A stretch of 64,000 bases of DNA from Stramonita haemastoma (taxonomy: Eukaryota > Mollusca > Gastropoda > Neogastropoda > Muricidae). The position numbers were made by a program, and so were the translations under genes. Every line of letters begins with the position of its first letter. Position 1 is the first letter of the stretch. Below the pieces are notes generated by a model that was not told where the DNA came from, did not search any database, and saw only the letters and a list, made by a program, of their open reading frames with translations. Shown piece by piece: positions 1-42,638 of this stretch. The stretch lies in contig CM060325.1 in the NCBI GenBank assembly GCA_030674155.1, positions 24,635,320-24,699,319 of the forward strand. The letters are read 5' to 3'.

Positions 1-244
1 ATTTCTGTTCTGATCTGACAGATAATAGACGCTATCCTGTCATCTCTATAACAACGATAACAGCACTGCCACAAAACTCTGAGAACAGACAGGCTGTTTT
101 TCCACACAATGAAGTCTGTTATAGGCCTATATTTACACGTTGCTGACTTTAACATGATTCTGTCTAATACAATCTTATTTTCAAACCTTATGTCAGTAAT
201 TTATTCTGATAGCTCAAATTCCATACAGTATGGAATATCTTTTA

Positions 245-550
245 CCCCCCCTGAGGATGCCAGGGGCCTGTCAGTATAAATAGCATCCCCACCTGGAGAT
301 TCTGTGCTAGGAACTCCCTCATTTTTATCCTTTTCTTTCGTTCGTTCTTTCTACCTGTCACCACCTTATTGTCTATTTTCTGCCTTCTTGGTCCATTCTC
401 CAGCCTTTTCCAGAAAAAATTAAAAGAGACCAATTCTCTCCCATGCCGAAGTTAGATGCACTGGGCCTGACTTGTCAGGCGCTCTACAGCAGCACAAAGC
501 ATTTTTGCTCATATGACAGACAGCAATAGTTGTTCTCTGAGCGTTCGACA
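245..550 (+). repeat. Hairpin-ended ~300 bp dispersed repeat, copy 1
   Basis: Starts GAGGATGCCAGGGGCCTG and contains the TATA-box-like CAGTATAAATAGCATCC. It ends with ACAGACAGCAATAGTTG followed by GAGCGTTC. Seven further copies of the family occur in the window in both orientations; no coding capacity was seen. This is the best-preserved plus-strand copy. Confidence 0.75.
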
Positions 551-711
551 AAGAAATTTCAAAGCAAAAGTGTCAAACAGACTGGTTGTTCTATCATCCC
601 TGACGTTCTTTCACCCACCTTGGTCTTTCTGACAGACCTGAAATGTTTTTGCAAGAAAAGCTGAAGGGATAGTGCTGACATATGTGTAAGTAACACTGCC
701 TCCCCCTTTAC

Positions 712-32418
<31,707 letters not shown>

Positions 32419-32715
32419 GGCTTTAAAGTAAAATTTCTGGAACCAAGATTCTTATGGCCACGTAAAACATTAAGTTTATTGTTCTGGACTTGTACTTTTC
32501 ACCATAAATCTCAGAAAAAGTAGAATTTCAGCAGTCATCTCTCCACTTCATGACTCAAGGCACTGGAAAGTATGGAGTAACCAGGCTAAGTAACAAAGTT
32601 TGTCATTGGATCAGCCGAAAAAGTAGATCCAATGGAAATAAATTTCTCTGGACCTTATCGGAAGCAAACATTGAGTGTGCGCAGATTTGTAAGCCTACTT
32701 CCTCTGTACACAACC
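32419..32715. promoter_or_regulatory. Likely bidirectional promoter, KATNB1 / UPF0598
   Basis: The 297 bp between divergent start codons. An inverted CCAAT box (ATTGG, 32605-32609) and a forward one (32629-32633) are present; no TATA box was seen. Transcription start sites are not known, so this is inferred from spacing. Confidence 0.6.
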
Positions 32716-32871
32716 ATGGCTTGTCGGCTGCTACTAGGCCTAAGTGGAAGACCAGCGTTTCTGCCCATTTTTATAAGGAAATTCCAGTGTCGTCATGTTT
32801 GTTACGTGCAGGGGCAGTCACCCGAACCCAAAATACGCGAATACTTTTATTACATCGATCACCAGGGACAG
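32716..32871 (+). CDS. UPF0598 exon 1
   Basis: 52 codons, ending DHQGQ|GTCTGC. An upstream in-frame ATG at 32632 exists but has a weaker context and extends beyond family similarity. Confidence 0.82.
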
Positions 32872-35368
32872 GTCTGCAAATGATAATGATAGAATCGACA
32901 TGTTTTGTCAGATATTATATAGGTACTGATACTTGATACAATGATAGTATCCATAGTAAACAGTGATTTACTGATTAACAAGGACCCCCCCCCCCCCCCC
33001 CCCCGACACATACACACACACACACGCACGCACGCACGCACACACGTGCACTTGCTTGCAAATTAAATGTACCTATGTATGCACCCTCTCCCCTTTTCTC
33101 TCTCTTTCAGTTAAGTGATGGGCTGATTTTGCAGCATTATAAAGATTTTTTTTTTATAATGTATATGAAGAGAGAACCAGTGGTGAAAAATTGGTGATAA
33201 TAATTAATATCAGTGTGTTGTGTGCTCACTTGCTGTACACACTCATTGACTCAATACCAGATCAAACCTAGTTGTATTAGGTCTTGTAAAATTTGAGGGG
33301 ATCTGAAGTTGCAGTGGGTACACTATAAGTGTAAACATCAGTGTGTCAGCAAAAAGCTCTGAACATTTTTTTTTATGATACAATAGTTTTTCTAACACAT
33401 CAGATGGGGATTTACACATTGTGGATGGGTGGGTGGGTGATGTGGGGGTTGTTTAAAATCACAACAGTGAAGACATTGATCCATTTATAAATTTTATATG
33501 AGTTTAGTGCATAAAAAATTGCCTATTTGCACTCAGTTGTCATGGCAGTTTTAAGTTAATGTTGTGAGATGAATGCAATTCTATGGCTACTGGGTAAACA
33601 GACTTTCTAAGTGTTGCCTTGCAACCGCAATTATAATCACAACTCCTTTAGTTTAAGTCAGAATGAGAATGCAGCTATCATAATGCTGGGCAGAAATGGT
33701 CTCATTTAAATGCTAAATCTCATCATTTGTAAACCTTGGAGCTCTATCTGAGGAATGAACAAAAATCACAGTATGAAATAGTTAGTTATAGGTCTTGGAT
33801 GGTGGCTTGAGGTAGTTGAAGGATGGGTACATGCATTGGGATGCTGATGACAGTGCCCAGGTTATTGATTTAACTGTCAAGTCATGATGTCTGGCAATCT
33901 TCCTATATGTCTGTTTTAAGCTTTTGCTTAACACAGCAGACAGAGTGAAAAATGTACAACCCAGGAGTCAGATCTACATCAGCAGTCCTGATGTTACATG
34001 TTATTGTATCCCCATGTCAGAAGACTACAAACAACACTTTCAGATCAAGCCTCAAGACATACTTATTTCCATCCCAAGATCTGCAAGATTTATTACTTCT
34101 GTTTCATTTCATATATATCTGTTTCTTACCTTTCAACAGCCAGAATCTCCATCACCTCACCATAATGTGTTATTCGTGTGTGTGTGTGTGTGTTTGTGTG
34201 TAACACAGAGAGAGAAAGAGAGAGAGAAATTTGAATAAATTTATCAAACCTATTTGTGACTGGCCGCAGCAGTAGTCTAGTGGTTAGGGCATTGGACTCG
34301 TAATCTAAAAGTTGCGAGTTCGATCCCAGCTTTCGGCTATGGCGTTGTGCCCTTGGAAAAGGCACTTTACGGCTATTTTCTCACCCCACCCAGGTGTAAA
34401 AGGTGTACCAACCTTGTGTTGGGGTTCAACCCTGCGATATACTGGCGTCCTATCCAGGGGGAAGTCTATGACTCAGTCGCTTAACGTCACAGAAACCGGG
34501 ATAAGCACCGGCCTGATGAGCCTTAGGCTTGGGACAGACTTTAACTTTATTTGTGACTGGTTGGATTGTATCATGTACAAGTTGAATGTAAGCTCTTTGA
34601 TTTTTTTTCTCACAAGATATAGTGCTACATGAATTCCATGTATTTTTAAAATTTTTATTATTATTACTATTATTATTATTATTATTGAAAAATGGCCAGC
34701 CTTCTGTAGTTGCTGCACATGCCATGGTTCCCCAGTTTCATACTCTGGGAGTTACCCACACTGTGCACTCTGATTCACTCACTATGACTGGGTATACAAT
34801 AACATCATTGTACAGTTTTTAACAAGTAGGCTACACACTGGAGAAGAAGTTTTCCTATATTCATGGCAAGTACCTCACCATATGATATAGGCAGAAACAC
34901 TCCAACTGGCAGAGGATTATTTTCTCTTTTAAAGGAGAGTGCAGGTTGTTATAAATGTTATTTATTTATTCTTTTATATCGATGTTAATGGAATAAGCAC
35001 TCATGTGCTTTTTTACATCCAGTCCTCATGTGTATGCAGTTTTGTAAATCTTGTCATCTGTTCCCACCGGCACACAATGGCCTACTCTTACGAAAAGCGG
35101 AACAGGATTTAACATGTGCGCAAGATGTTCTGCGTGCGTTCACACATGGGGCCTTGGCTTATTGTCTCATCCGAAGGACTAAAAGGTTGAGATTATGAGC
35201 TTGACATGGCAGAAAGCAGTCTCTAGATGATGTTTTAAAACATAACATATAATAATGGAGGCCTTAGCAGTTAGCACTTTGCTTATGTTGTACAATTTTT
35301 GCATCAGAAATTGACAAAACTTTCGGGATAGGCCTGGCTGGCCTGTAGTGATGATTGTTTCAATGTGT

Positions 35369-35462
<94 letters not shown>

Positions 35463-35467
35463 GAGAG

Positions 35468-35522
<55 letters not shown>

Positions 35523-35643
35523 GCTACAGAGAAATTTATTCAAGTTGCTCTTTATTTTTTCAGCTTTTCTTGGATGACGCAAAGATGAAGAATTTCACAT
35601 CATGTTTCAAAGGTATTCATTATAACTATTAAATGTGCAGTAC

Positions 35644-35712
<69 letters not shown>

Positions 35713-37624
35713 ATATGTGTGTATCCTTTTGTGTAACTAATTATTTTCAGTCAAGTTGCCAGTAGTAACCAATAAAAATATGGAACCTTACAACTTACAT
35801 CATTGTTTCAACAAGCGTCTGTAATGTAGATCCATGTATGCTCATGACTTCTTGCCAGTAAATTTTTGTCGTTTTAAGTTTTTACCCATATCTTAAGATT
35901 TCTATATTTATTTAAGCCAGAGGAGGGGGAAGGCTGTTCAACTTTGGTCCAAATTAAATTTTTTGCCACAAAGAACTAATTTTTTGAAGCATGTATGGTT
36001 GAAAATGAGAGGGAAAATACCTTCAAAATGTCAAAAAGGGGACAAAGCTTCTCTCTTCATCAGTATGATATGTGAGAGGGAGCACTAAATAGCGCTGCTA
36101 TGGAAATTTTATCTGAGATTTGAGATTTGGTGATAAAGGCCCAAGATACAGGCACTACAGGTAGTAGGTATTTTGAGTAGCATCCATAAATTAGGATAGT
36201 TACGTACTGTAATCGGATGATGTTCAAATTCAAAATGGGCAAAGTGAATCTGAAAAGAATTCAGATTTTGTCAATGGTTCCACATATTTGAGTCACAGCT
36301 GACAGTGTGTTGCAACTTTCACTGATCATGACATGGTGGCAGGTAGTTTTGTAACAAAAAAAAATGTTTTTTTCCATTTGTTGGCTAAAGTGCCTAGGTT
36401 CACTAATTGTAAGATTTTGCAGTGTGCAACAGTTTTTTCCCCATCATGAAGGTAGCCGCATTCTGACTTAGGGTATGTTTGCCGAGTATATTTGTGTTTT
36501 TGTATTCTAACGAAAGCTGATCTGAATTATGGAATCGGTGGAATGGTGGTCTAGAGGTAACATGCCTGTCTAGAAAGCAAAAAGTCCAGGACAGAGTGTG
36601 CCATGGTTCGAATCCCATTTGAGCCCGAAAATTTTCCCCCATCCATTGCTGCACGCATGTGATTTCTCCGCTTTTCGGCGGAATTCCACAGTCACTTCTT
36701 CAATTTCCGCTGTTTTTATTTTAATATTTTCCGCCGTCTGCCGTTTAAAAAAAAAAATCCGCTGTCCGCAGCCACAAAAATGTTTCAAATGTTCTTTTCA
36801 TTTTTGATACACAGTCAATAGTCTACTGCGTGCCAGCATCAATGTTCTCAAGCCAGGGCCATTTGTCAAGCCAGATCTGGAAAACCGTCTTGAAAACTCT
36901 TAGGTCTACCAGCTATGAACCCTTCTGGGACATGGCTTCTTCTGCCATCTCCTCAATCGATCTCTTTTGTCACAATGATGTCACTTGTTTCAGGAGTGCA
37001 AGGTTTCTTTGAAAATGATGTAATGATCATTGATGTAAACGAGTAATGATGTCAGACCAGCCCTTCATTGACAATTGTAGGCGCTAAAATTAATAGTGCA
37101 TCTTGCCATCCCTGAGGTATCAACGTAATGACTGACACATTTAGGGCTATTTAGAAATTATAGAAACGGCAGTTGCCATGGCCCATTGTTTGTTCAAATG
37201 TGCGCTGTCCAGGTTTTTGGTTTTTTTTGCACCAATTAGGGTGCATTGGTCACATTATTTTGCGGCAAAGCTGAAAAAAAAAAGTGGTAATCCTGCAAGG
37301 GCACGCCCTAGAATCAACACTGAACACTTATGTTTCCTTGGCAACTAGCAAAGATATTTCAATCAGTGCTCAGTCCTCTTCTTCAGGAGATATTTCATTC
37401 CCTTCCCTCCTCTTTTACAGGTTTGATCCAGGCACTAGATCACTAGACCGTATCCATTTAAATCAAGTTTGCAGAATGCACTTCACTTGTAATGTTGTAT
37501 TCTTTCTTTTTTTTTCTTCCGATGCGCTTGTTGATCTCGGCATCAAGGGAGCAGGTTATCATTGATGGTGGATCCCAGGTATGTGAACTGGACCTTTAGA
37601 CCATGAGTGGTGGTCTGGGCCCTA

Positions 37625-37655
<31 letters not shown>

Positions 37656-39000
37656 AGTGTGTTACACATCATTATTTAGCGCACGTTAAAGAACCCACTG
37701 CAACAAGAGGGTTGTCCCTGGCAAAATTCTGTAGAAAAAAGCCACTCTGATAGGGAAACAAAATACAGTTGCAGACAGGAAAAGGGAAAAAAATTAATGG
37801 GCTAACTTGTGGCAACACGCTCTCCCTGGGAAGAGCAGCCGAATTTCAAGCAAGGAAATCTGCTGTGAGATATCTATCTATCTCTCTATCTATCCCTTAG
37901 TCTGGCGACCGAGGGGGCACCCCTGAAGACGTTAACAACCAGTTCCCTCCATTCCTCTCTCTGTTCTGCCTTTCTCAAAGTTTTGTTGAGTTCTAGACCT
38001 GTCTATTCACTGATGTTGTCCTCCCATCTCTTCCTTGGTCTGCCTCTTTTTCTTCCTCCTTGTACAGTGCCTTGCAGTATTGTTTTTGGAAACTTGTCCT
38101 TTTGATCTTGTGACATGCCCGTACTATTTAAGTTCACACTTCTTTACGATTGATAGAAGGTTTTCAGAGGGACCAATGGTTTGCTGGATTGTGCCGTGAG
38201 ATAAAGTGGTAATAAATCTTGAATGTGCACATTTGATCTTCTGCATGTGTACACACATAAAGGGAATTAAGGCACTGGAAGGTCTGCACTAGCAGTTGAC
38301 CTGGGAGATCATAAGAATCCCCACCTTTAATTCATCAGACTGTACCAAGATTTGAACCCATGACTTGATGGACCTATGGGACTGCGTTTTAACCACTTGG
38401 CAATAGCATGTCATTTGTAAATGATTATAATGTTTTGTGTGTGCTTCTTGAATAGTTTTAGACTCAACATCTCTGTTCAGTCATGCAGTCTATAAGAAAG
38501 AGAAATTGTCACTATGTCAGTAGGATTATTTCATCTCTATGGTTGATGGTTTTTTTTAATAACGTGAAACTGTTATCATCATCTCTCATCCGCAGAGAAA
38601 GACTTCTTGGTCTTTTTCTTCAAACGGCTGAAACGCAACGACTCGGACCGCTATAGAGAGGACTTTCCTTACCTGTCTCCTTGTGGGCGGGAGCGAAACT
38701 TCATCCGATGCGACTGACAGACCCGTCGTCTTCACGCACATTCTACCAGGAGAAAGCCCAGAGGATGGTGACCTTTTGGCTTACAACTGTGCTGCTGACA
38801 GACTGACAGTGCCTTTCGAACCAGAAAAACTGTGCATGTATCCGACTCGGGTCGTGTGTATCACCCGCGCCACTGAAAGCAGGTGGGGTAGGTTTGGTGC
38901 GCTCAGCGTTAGCCATAGAACTGAGCAAAAGTTTTGAATTTGGGGATGGGGAGACCTCTCCCCCACTCAATTAACATGGAAAAATGTCCGTTATGAATGA
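32716..39000 (+). CDS. UPF0598 family protein (C8orf82-like), three exons, frame-broken last exon
   Basis: Member of the uncharacterised UPF0598 family (human C8orf82); no biochemical function is assigned. Exons 32716-32871, 35564-35612 and 38596-39000. Recognised by YVQGQSPEPKIREYFYYIDH, then LFLDDAKMKNFTSCFK, KDFLVFFFKRLKRN, YLSPCGRERNFIRC, DRPVVFTHIL, LTVPFEPEKL and KAGGVGLVRSALAIEL. Start at 32716 was chosen for its strong context (ACCATGG); it gives a short hydrophobic and basic N-terminus (MACRLLLGLSGRPAFLPIFI) that could be a mitochondrial signal. The last exon needs one base removed near 38713 and one added near 38845, 38866 and 38962 to stay in frame; with these the protein would be about 203 residues (human about 216). 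Either a decaying gene or an assembly problem. Confidence 0.85.
33250..33445. repeat. Diverged repeat right of the KATNB1/UPF0598 promoter
   Basis: Partner of 31908-32115, here in UPF0598 intron 1; same order and orientation of shared blocks, with many substitutions. Confidence 0.7.
34262..34550 (+). mobile_element. tRNA-derived SINE with the CCTTGGAAAAGGCACTTTAC core
   Basis: Head GTAGTCTAGTGGTTAGGGC and GCGAGTTCGATCCC give good Pol III A and B boxes. The core CCCTTGGAAAAGGCACTTTA and CACCCAGGTGTAAAAGG is a conserved SINE central domain seen in many invertebrates. Ends near GCTTGGGACAGACTTTAAC. Confidence 0.82.
34960..35185 (-). mobile_element. SINE, 3' half
   Basis: Reverse copy: GGAATAAGCACTCATGTGC, TGTTCCCACCGGCACACAAT, GTCTCATCCGAAGGAC. 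No tRNA head remains. Confidence 0.65.
35367..35519. repeat. (TG)n(GA)n tract
   Basis: About 87 bp TG followed by about 64 bp GA, ending 45 bp before UPF0598 exon 2. Confidence 0.95.
35564..35612 (+). CDS. UPF0598 exon 2
   Basis: Encodes LFLDDAKMKNFTSCFK plus one base; matches LFLDDSKMKNFITCFK of human C8orf82. Acceptor TTTTTTCAG, donor AAAG|GTATTC. It follows a 150-bp (TG)n(GA)n tract. Confidence 0.93.
35646..35711. repeat. (TG)n microsatellite
   Basis: Pure TG starting 34 bp after UPF0598 exon 2, so this 49-nt exon is flanked on both sides by long TG/GA tracts. Confidence 0.95.
36370..36640. mobile_element. SINE tail (minus) next to a tRNA-like SINE head (plus)
   Basis: 36370-36480 is the shared tail in reverse orientation; 36535-36625 reads TGGTGGTCTAGAGGTAACAT and CCATGGTTCGAATCCC, a tRNA-like head of the type also at 15547. 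Confidence 0.6.
37595..37875 (+). mobile_element. Dispersed repeat with ATAAACCGAGGTCC core
   Basis: TTTTGGATGAGACAATAAACC, AGCGCACGTTAAAGAACCCA, GTTGTCCCTGGCAAAATTC, CTCTCCCTGGGAAGAGCAGC. Shares only the GATGAGAC..TAAACCGAGG core with the SINEs; shares its 3' module with 16015-16190. Confidence 0.68.
37875..38170 (-). mobile_element. RTE-like LINE 3' end, second copy
   Basis: Minus-strand copy of the element at 31436: TILQGTVQGGRKRGRPRKRW, TGLELNKTLRKAEQREEW, same GGGATAGATAGATAG tail. About 6.4 kb away in opposite orientation. Confidence 0.72.
38230..38415 (-). mobile_element. tRNA-headed SINE, second family, fragment
   Basis: Minus-strand head TTGCCAAGTGGTTAAAACGC and CATGGGTTCAAATCTTGG, body CAACTGCTAGTGCAGACC. 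Confidence 0.65.
38596..39000 (+). CDS. UPF0598 exon 3, with four single-base frame disruptions
   Basis: Acceptor ATCCGCAG. In order the pieces read KDFLVFFFKRLK..RNFIRC, DRPVVFTHILPGESPEDGD, SGRVYHP, APLKAGGVGLVRSALAIELS and TQLTWKNVRYE with stop TGA at 38998. Net shift is minus two bases, consistent with the incoming phase. Confidence 0.85.
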
Positions 39001-39049
39001 CCAATGAACTGTTTGCCGTCATGGAGAAAAATCCAGTTTGAAATTGTTC

Positions 39050-39185
39050 CGTAGGGTGTGTGTGTGTGTGTGTTGTGTGTGTGTGTGTGTGTGTGTGGGG
39101 TGGGTGTGGTGGTGTGGGTGGTGGTGTGTTGCAGAAAAAGCACATAGACTGTATCCAGACTTGATTTCATGATAGACTTTGCTAT

Positions 39186-39241
<56 letters not shown>
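39050..39241. repeat. (TG)n and (AC)n tracts
   Basis: Imperfect TG at 39055-39130 and pure AC at 39191-39241, in the probable 3' UTR of the UPF0598 gene. As they lie about 60 bp apart and are complementary they could pair into a long hairpin. Confidence 0.93.
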
Positions 39242-39244
<3 letters not shown>

Positions 39245-39349
39245 CAGATTCTTTTTAAAGTTATATTTCATATCAACAATACATCAACCAATTTGAATTT
39301 GTCATGAACTTTTTAGGCATGCAAAGTCAGAAACAAAGTAGACTTCATC

Positions 39350-39355
39350 AATAAA
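39350..39355 (+). terminator. Candidate polyadenylation signal of UPF0598 gene
   Basis: AATAAA 350 bp after the stop codon. A second AATAAA lies near 39555. Inferred only from the motif and position. Confidence 0.4.
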
Positions 39356-40294
39356 GACTGAATGGATGGATCAGTTTCAGTAAACTAAAAGTGCCCAAAA
39401 TAGCACACAAACCAATTTTACTCATTTGCTTTTCATAAAATGAGGTATTGAGTTCAAATACAATCTTGAGTTCACTTATAACCATTCTTTAAAAAATTAT
39501 TAGTACTTGGTTCAAATACAAGCAATGTTGAGTTCACTTACAAACTCTCTTTAAAAAATAAAACCATTCAACACCATCTTTTCTATGGTAGAAGACTGCT
39601 GATGCTACAAACATTCACACTATGTCTGTCTGCAAAGTGTCACACAAACACAGCAGATTTACAAAACCCTTGCAGATTTTCATTATGTCATGTGTAAAAC
39701 AGAGAAGAGAGAGAGAAGAGAGAGAGAGAGAGATGGGAGTGGTGTGTGTGTGTGTGTGTGTGTGTGTGCTTGTTTTCTGGAGTTGAGGAATCGGGAGAAA
39801 TTATCACAACTGAACAAGCGTGTGACTAGTGAATTGTAGCACCTACAGTATTTCTCCCCTTAAAAATAAATTGCTTTTGATATTAATTACTTAAAGTGAC
39901 TGAAAAATGGGGGTGGGTAACAATGTGGTTTCACTCAAGATAAAACACAGAGTTTCCTATGTATGCATAGTATGCACACAAAACAAGTGTGAGTGTTTGT
40001 GCACGTGTGTGGTATGAACAAAAATATACATCAGTCTGGGGCGGACACATATTCACAATTTGGTCAAGTTATCCCCCCCACCTCTGATCAATCATTTTCA
40101 AAATGATGGAAGAAGTTTACCTGCACTTGTTTTCCTCCACTACTATTTTTTAACTGATATGTTTTTCCTCTTCTTGTGATAAAATTACATTATACTGATT
40201 TCCTCCTCTGTGATATCATGGCTGTTGCATTATGCACTATCATCTGTAAGTTACATCTTTGCTCAGGAATAAGCAGTTTTTAACTCCAAATATT

Positions 40295-40525
40295 TTACTG
40301 ATGATGGGAATTTGGACAATTTTTGGTGAGTGGAAGATATCGGATGCAATACACAGATTTGAAATACTTTGCTTGATTGAAGTGGAATTTTGGACCATGT
40401 GTTTTTTAGTGACTGTAAGATATCAGATGCAATACACAGATTTGAAATACTTTGCTGATGATGGGAATTTGGACAATTTTAGTGACTAAGATATCAGATG
40501 CAATACCAAATTTTCTGATGATGGG
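40295..40525. repeat. Tandem duplication, ~80-110 bp units
   Basis: TGATGATGGGAATTTGGAC and AAGATATC(G/A)GATGCAATAC followed by AGATTTGAAATACTTTGCT recur two to three times. Intergenic, between the convergent UPF0598 and PIGM genes. Confidence 0.85.
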
Positions 40526-41109
40526 GTTTGACAATCGACTGAAATAGACATACAAGATTTGAAAGACTAAGACAACTGCCCACCAACATCAAAAGGAGTT
40601 TTGCACTAATTCAGAGAGATCAGTGCATACTGACAACTGAGACCCCTTTCCCAAGCTTCTCACTCTGATGTTATCAGGAACCAACTCATGACCAGTCAGT
40701 GGTGTCTGTTGTACCCGACAATGTTGCACCTTGGTAGTTTTAAGCATTCTTAAAACTGAAATTTGGCTCTTCATTAAAATAGTTAGAACTTCCTGTGCTG
40801 AATTTAAGTATTAAAGGGTACAGAGTAAATTGGGGAAAAAATAAATTTACCTGGTATTTTTTTCCTTAATATATTAATCTAAGCTAACATTTGTTACACT
40901 GAGTGTGTGTGTATTTTTATATTAAGTTGTGATCAAATAAAGTGCTCATCTCGAACCTATTGTGTGCATGCATGTGTGTGTAAATTTATTTTTGAAATAC
41001 AAATAACTAAGTTTCAAAAATAGGTAAACAAACAGATTAGTGTAAAGTTAATGAATATTTCTCTTGTTTTCTTTTTGCCGTGGGGTGGGGGTTAATTTTC
41101 ATTTTTTTT

Positions 41110-41518
41110 TGTTTCAGCTAGAGCTCTGGGGTTCACTAATGATGAGATTTTTTTTGTATGTCACTGTTTTTTCCCACCATTAAGGTCGCTGCATTCTGAC
41201 TTGGGAATGATTAAATATGACACCAGTGTGCACATATACTTTCTGAAAAACTTTCTCACCTGTTCTTACTGGCACAAAATAGTATACTCTTTTGAAAGGC
41301 AGAACAGGTTTGAAACAAGTGTGCAAGATTTTCTGCACACATTCACACATGAAACCTCAGTTAATCGCCTGATCCAAAGAACTTTCTGGAGAGTAGAGAT
41401 GGTACAGATGTTAAGTCCAGGGGAAGAAATCCCTGTGAACATGGGCATAGCTGGTGGCTCAATCACAGAATCGCAAATCATGAGCACAACACTCTAATCA
41501 CTAGGCTATCCCACCCCT
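41110..41518 (-). mobile_element. tRNA-headed SINE, near full length
   Basis: Minus-strand head GGGGTGGGATAGCCTAGTGA and the GATTCTGTGATTGAGCC region at box B, then TAACATCTGTACC, GTTTCATGTGTGAATGTGTG and the shared tail at the GAGCTCTAGC motif. Confidence 0.7.
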
Positions 41519-41868
41519 AAGAAATTGTTTAAAAGCAGTGAAATGACACAAGAGTAGTTCTGAACATTAATCTTTGAGATCTTGTTTGGGGAATTTTTAT
41601 TGGGGGGGGGGGGGGGGGTTGGGGATGGCTTTGTTCCTTGGCTAGAGCTCCGAGGTTCACCAGTGGTGAGATTTTGTGTATGTAACATTTTTTGCCCACC
41701 ATTAAGGTAGCCACATTCTGACTTTGGGGATGGTTAGGTTTTGAATACCGTTATGTCAATATTGCTGTGTGATTATTAGATGAATAAATACAACTCATTC
41801 TTACTCCATTCAATAGCTCTTAAAATTCTACATACATGCATGTATGTGCTTATATACATTTATATACT

Positions 41869-41919
<51 letters not shown>

Positions 41920-42048
41920 TTAGTCTGTCTAATATCACAACTTGTGAAAAGATGTTAAATAAAATTGAACACACACATGCACCGGTACACATAATTAATG
42001 CACTCATACATTTGCTTGAGAAAATAATACATTAGCTTGAGAACATGA

Positions 42049-42219
42049 TTAATCTGATTTTGATAATCGAGCACCACCATTGCTATAATCATAATGCGTA
42101 ACGATGACAAAAACTATGTACACATTGGCAAGGAAAAACAAGAGCCCTGCCAGCCATATGTATAGAAAGGTGTTCTGTCCTTCAAACTCCAAGTAATATG
42201 CTGGTAGTAGCCACAATCC
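42049..42219 (-). CDS. PIGM: PIGM exon 5 (stop codon)
   Basis: [20 protein letters not shown] to the C-terminus RLSKSD and TAA at 42049-42051. Acceptor TTGCAG. The last transmembrane segment and short polar tail match the family. Confidence 0.96.
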   Translation of the reverse strand, partial: GLWLLPAYYLEFEGQNTFLYIWLAGLLFFLANVYIVFVIVTHYDYSNGGARLSKSD

Positions 42220-42593
42220 CTGCAACAATAAAAACACAACTTGTGATAATGATTTAGCATACATCTCTTTGATGGCTGCACATCGATAACTGTTTTTTTT
42301 TTAAACAGATAAGTTTAAGCAAAATATTACATGACTGACAAAATAAATGACAAAGCCATTTTCGCCCCTCTCTGATAATTAATCAGTATCAAATTAACCC
42401 CCCAAAAAAACAACAGCAACAACAAACCACCAAAACAAAACAAAATAGATTAAATAAAACCTGAATAACTTCAAATCTAAATGATACAAATAATGTAATG
42501 CAGATTCACAAACAGCACTGAAATTTCACTGACTTAGTCATAAAATAAATTCATCAAGGTGTTGCATTACACAAGTGTACTAATCATACAAGG

Positions 42594-42638
<45 letters not shown>

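Larger units (their letters stand above)
39360..42048. other. Intergenic region between convergent genes
   Basis: Apart from the tandem duplication at 40295, SINEs at 41110 and 41635, a poly-G run near 41602 and an (AC)n at 41873-41916, no gene or element was recognised. Confidence 0.6.

Noticed and set aside
34262..34340. Possible tRNA genes (also at 12077, 36535, 42712, 58408)
   Set aside because: A and B boxes are present but acceptor stems do not close and each is followed by a SINE body, so they are SINE heads.
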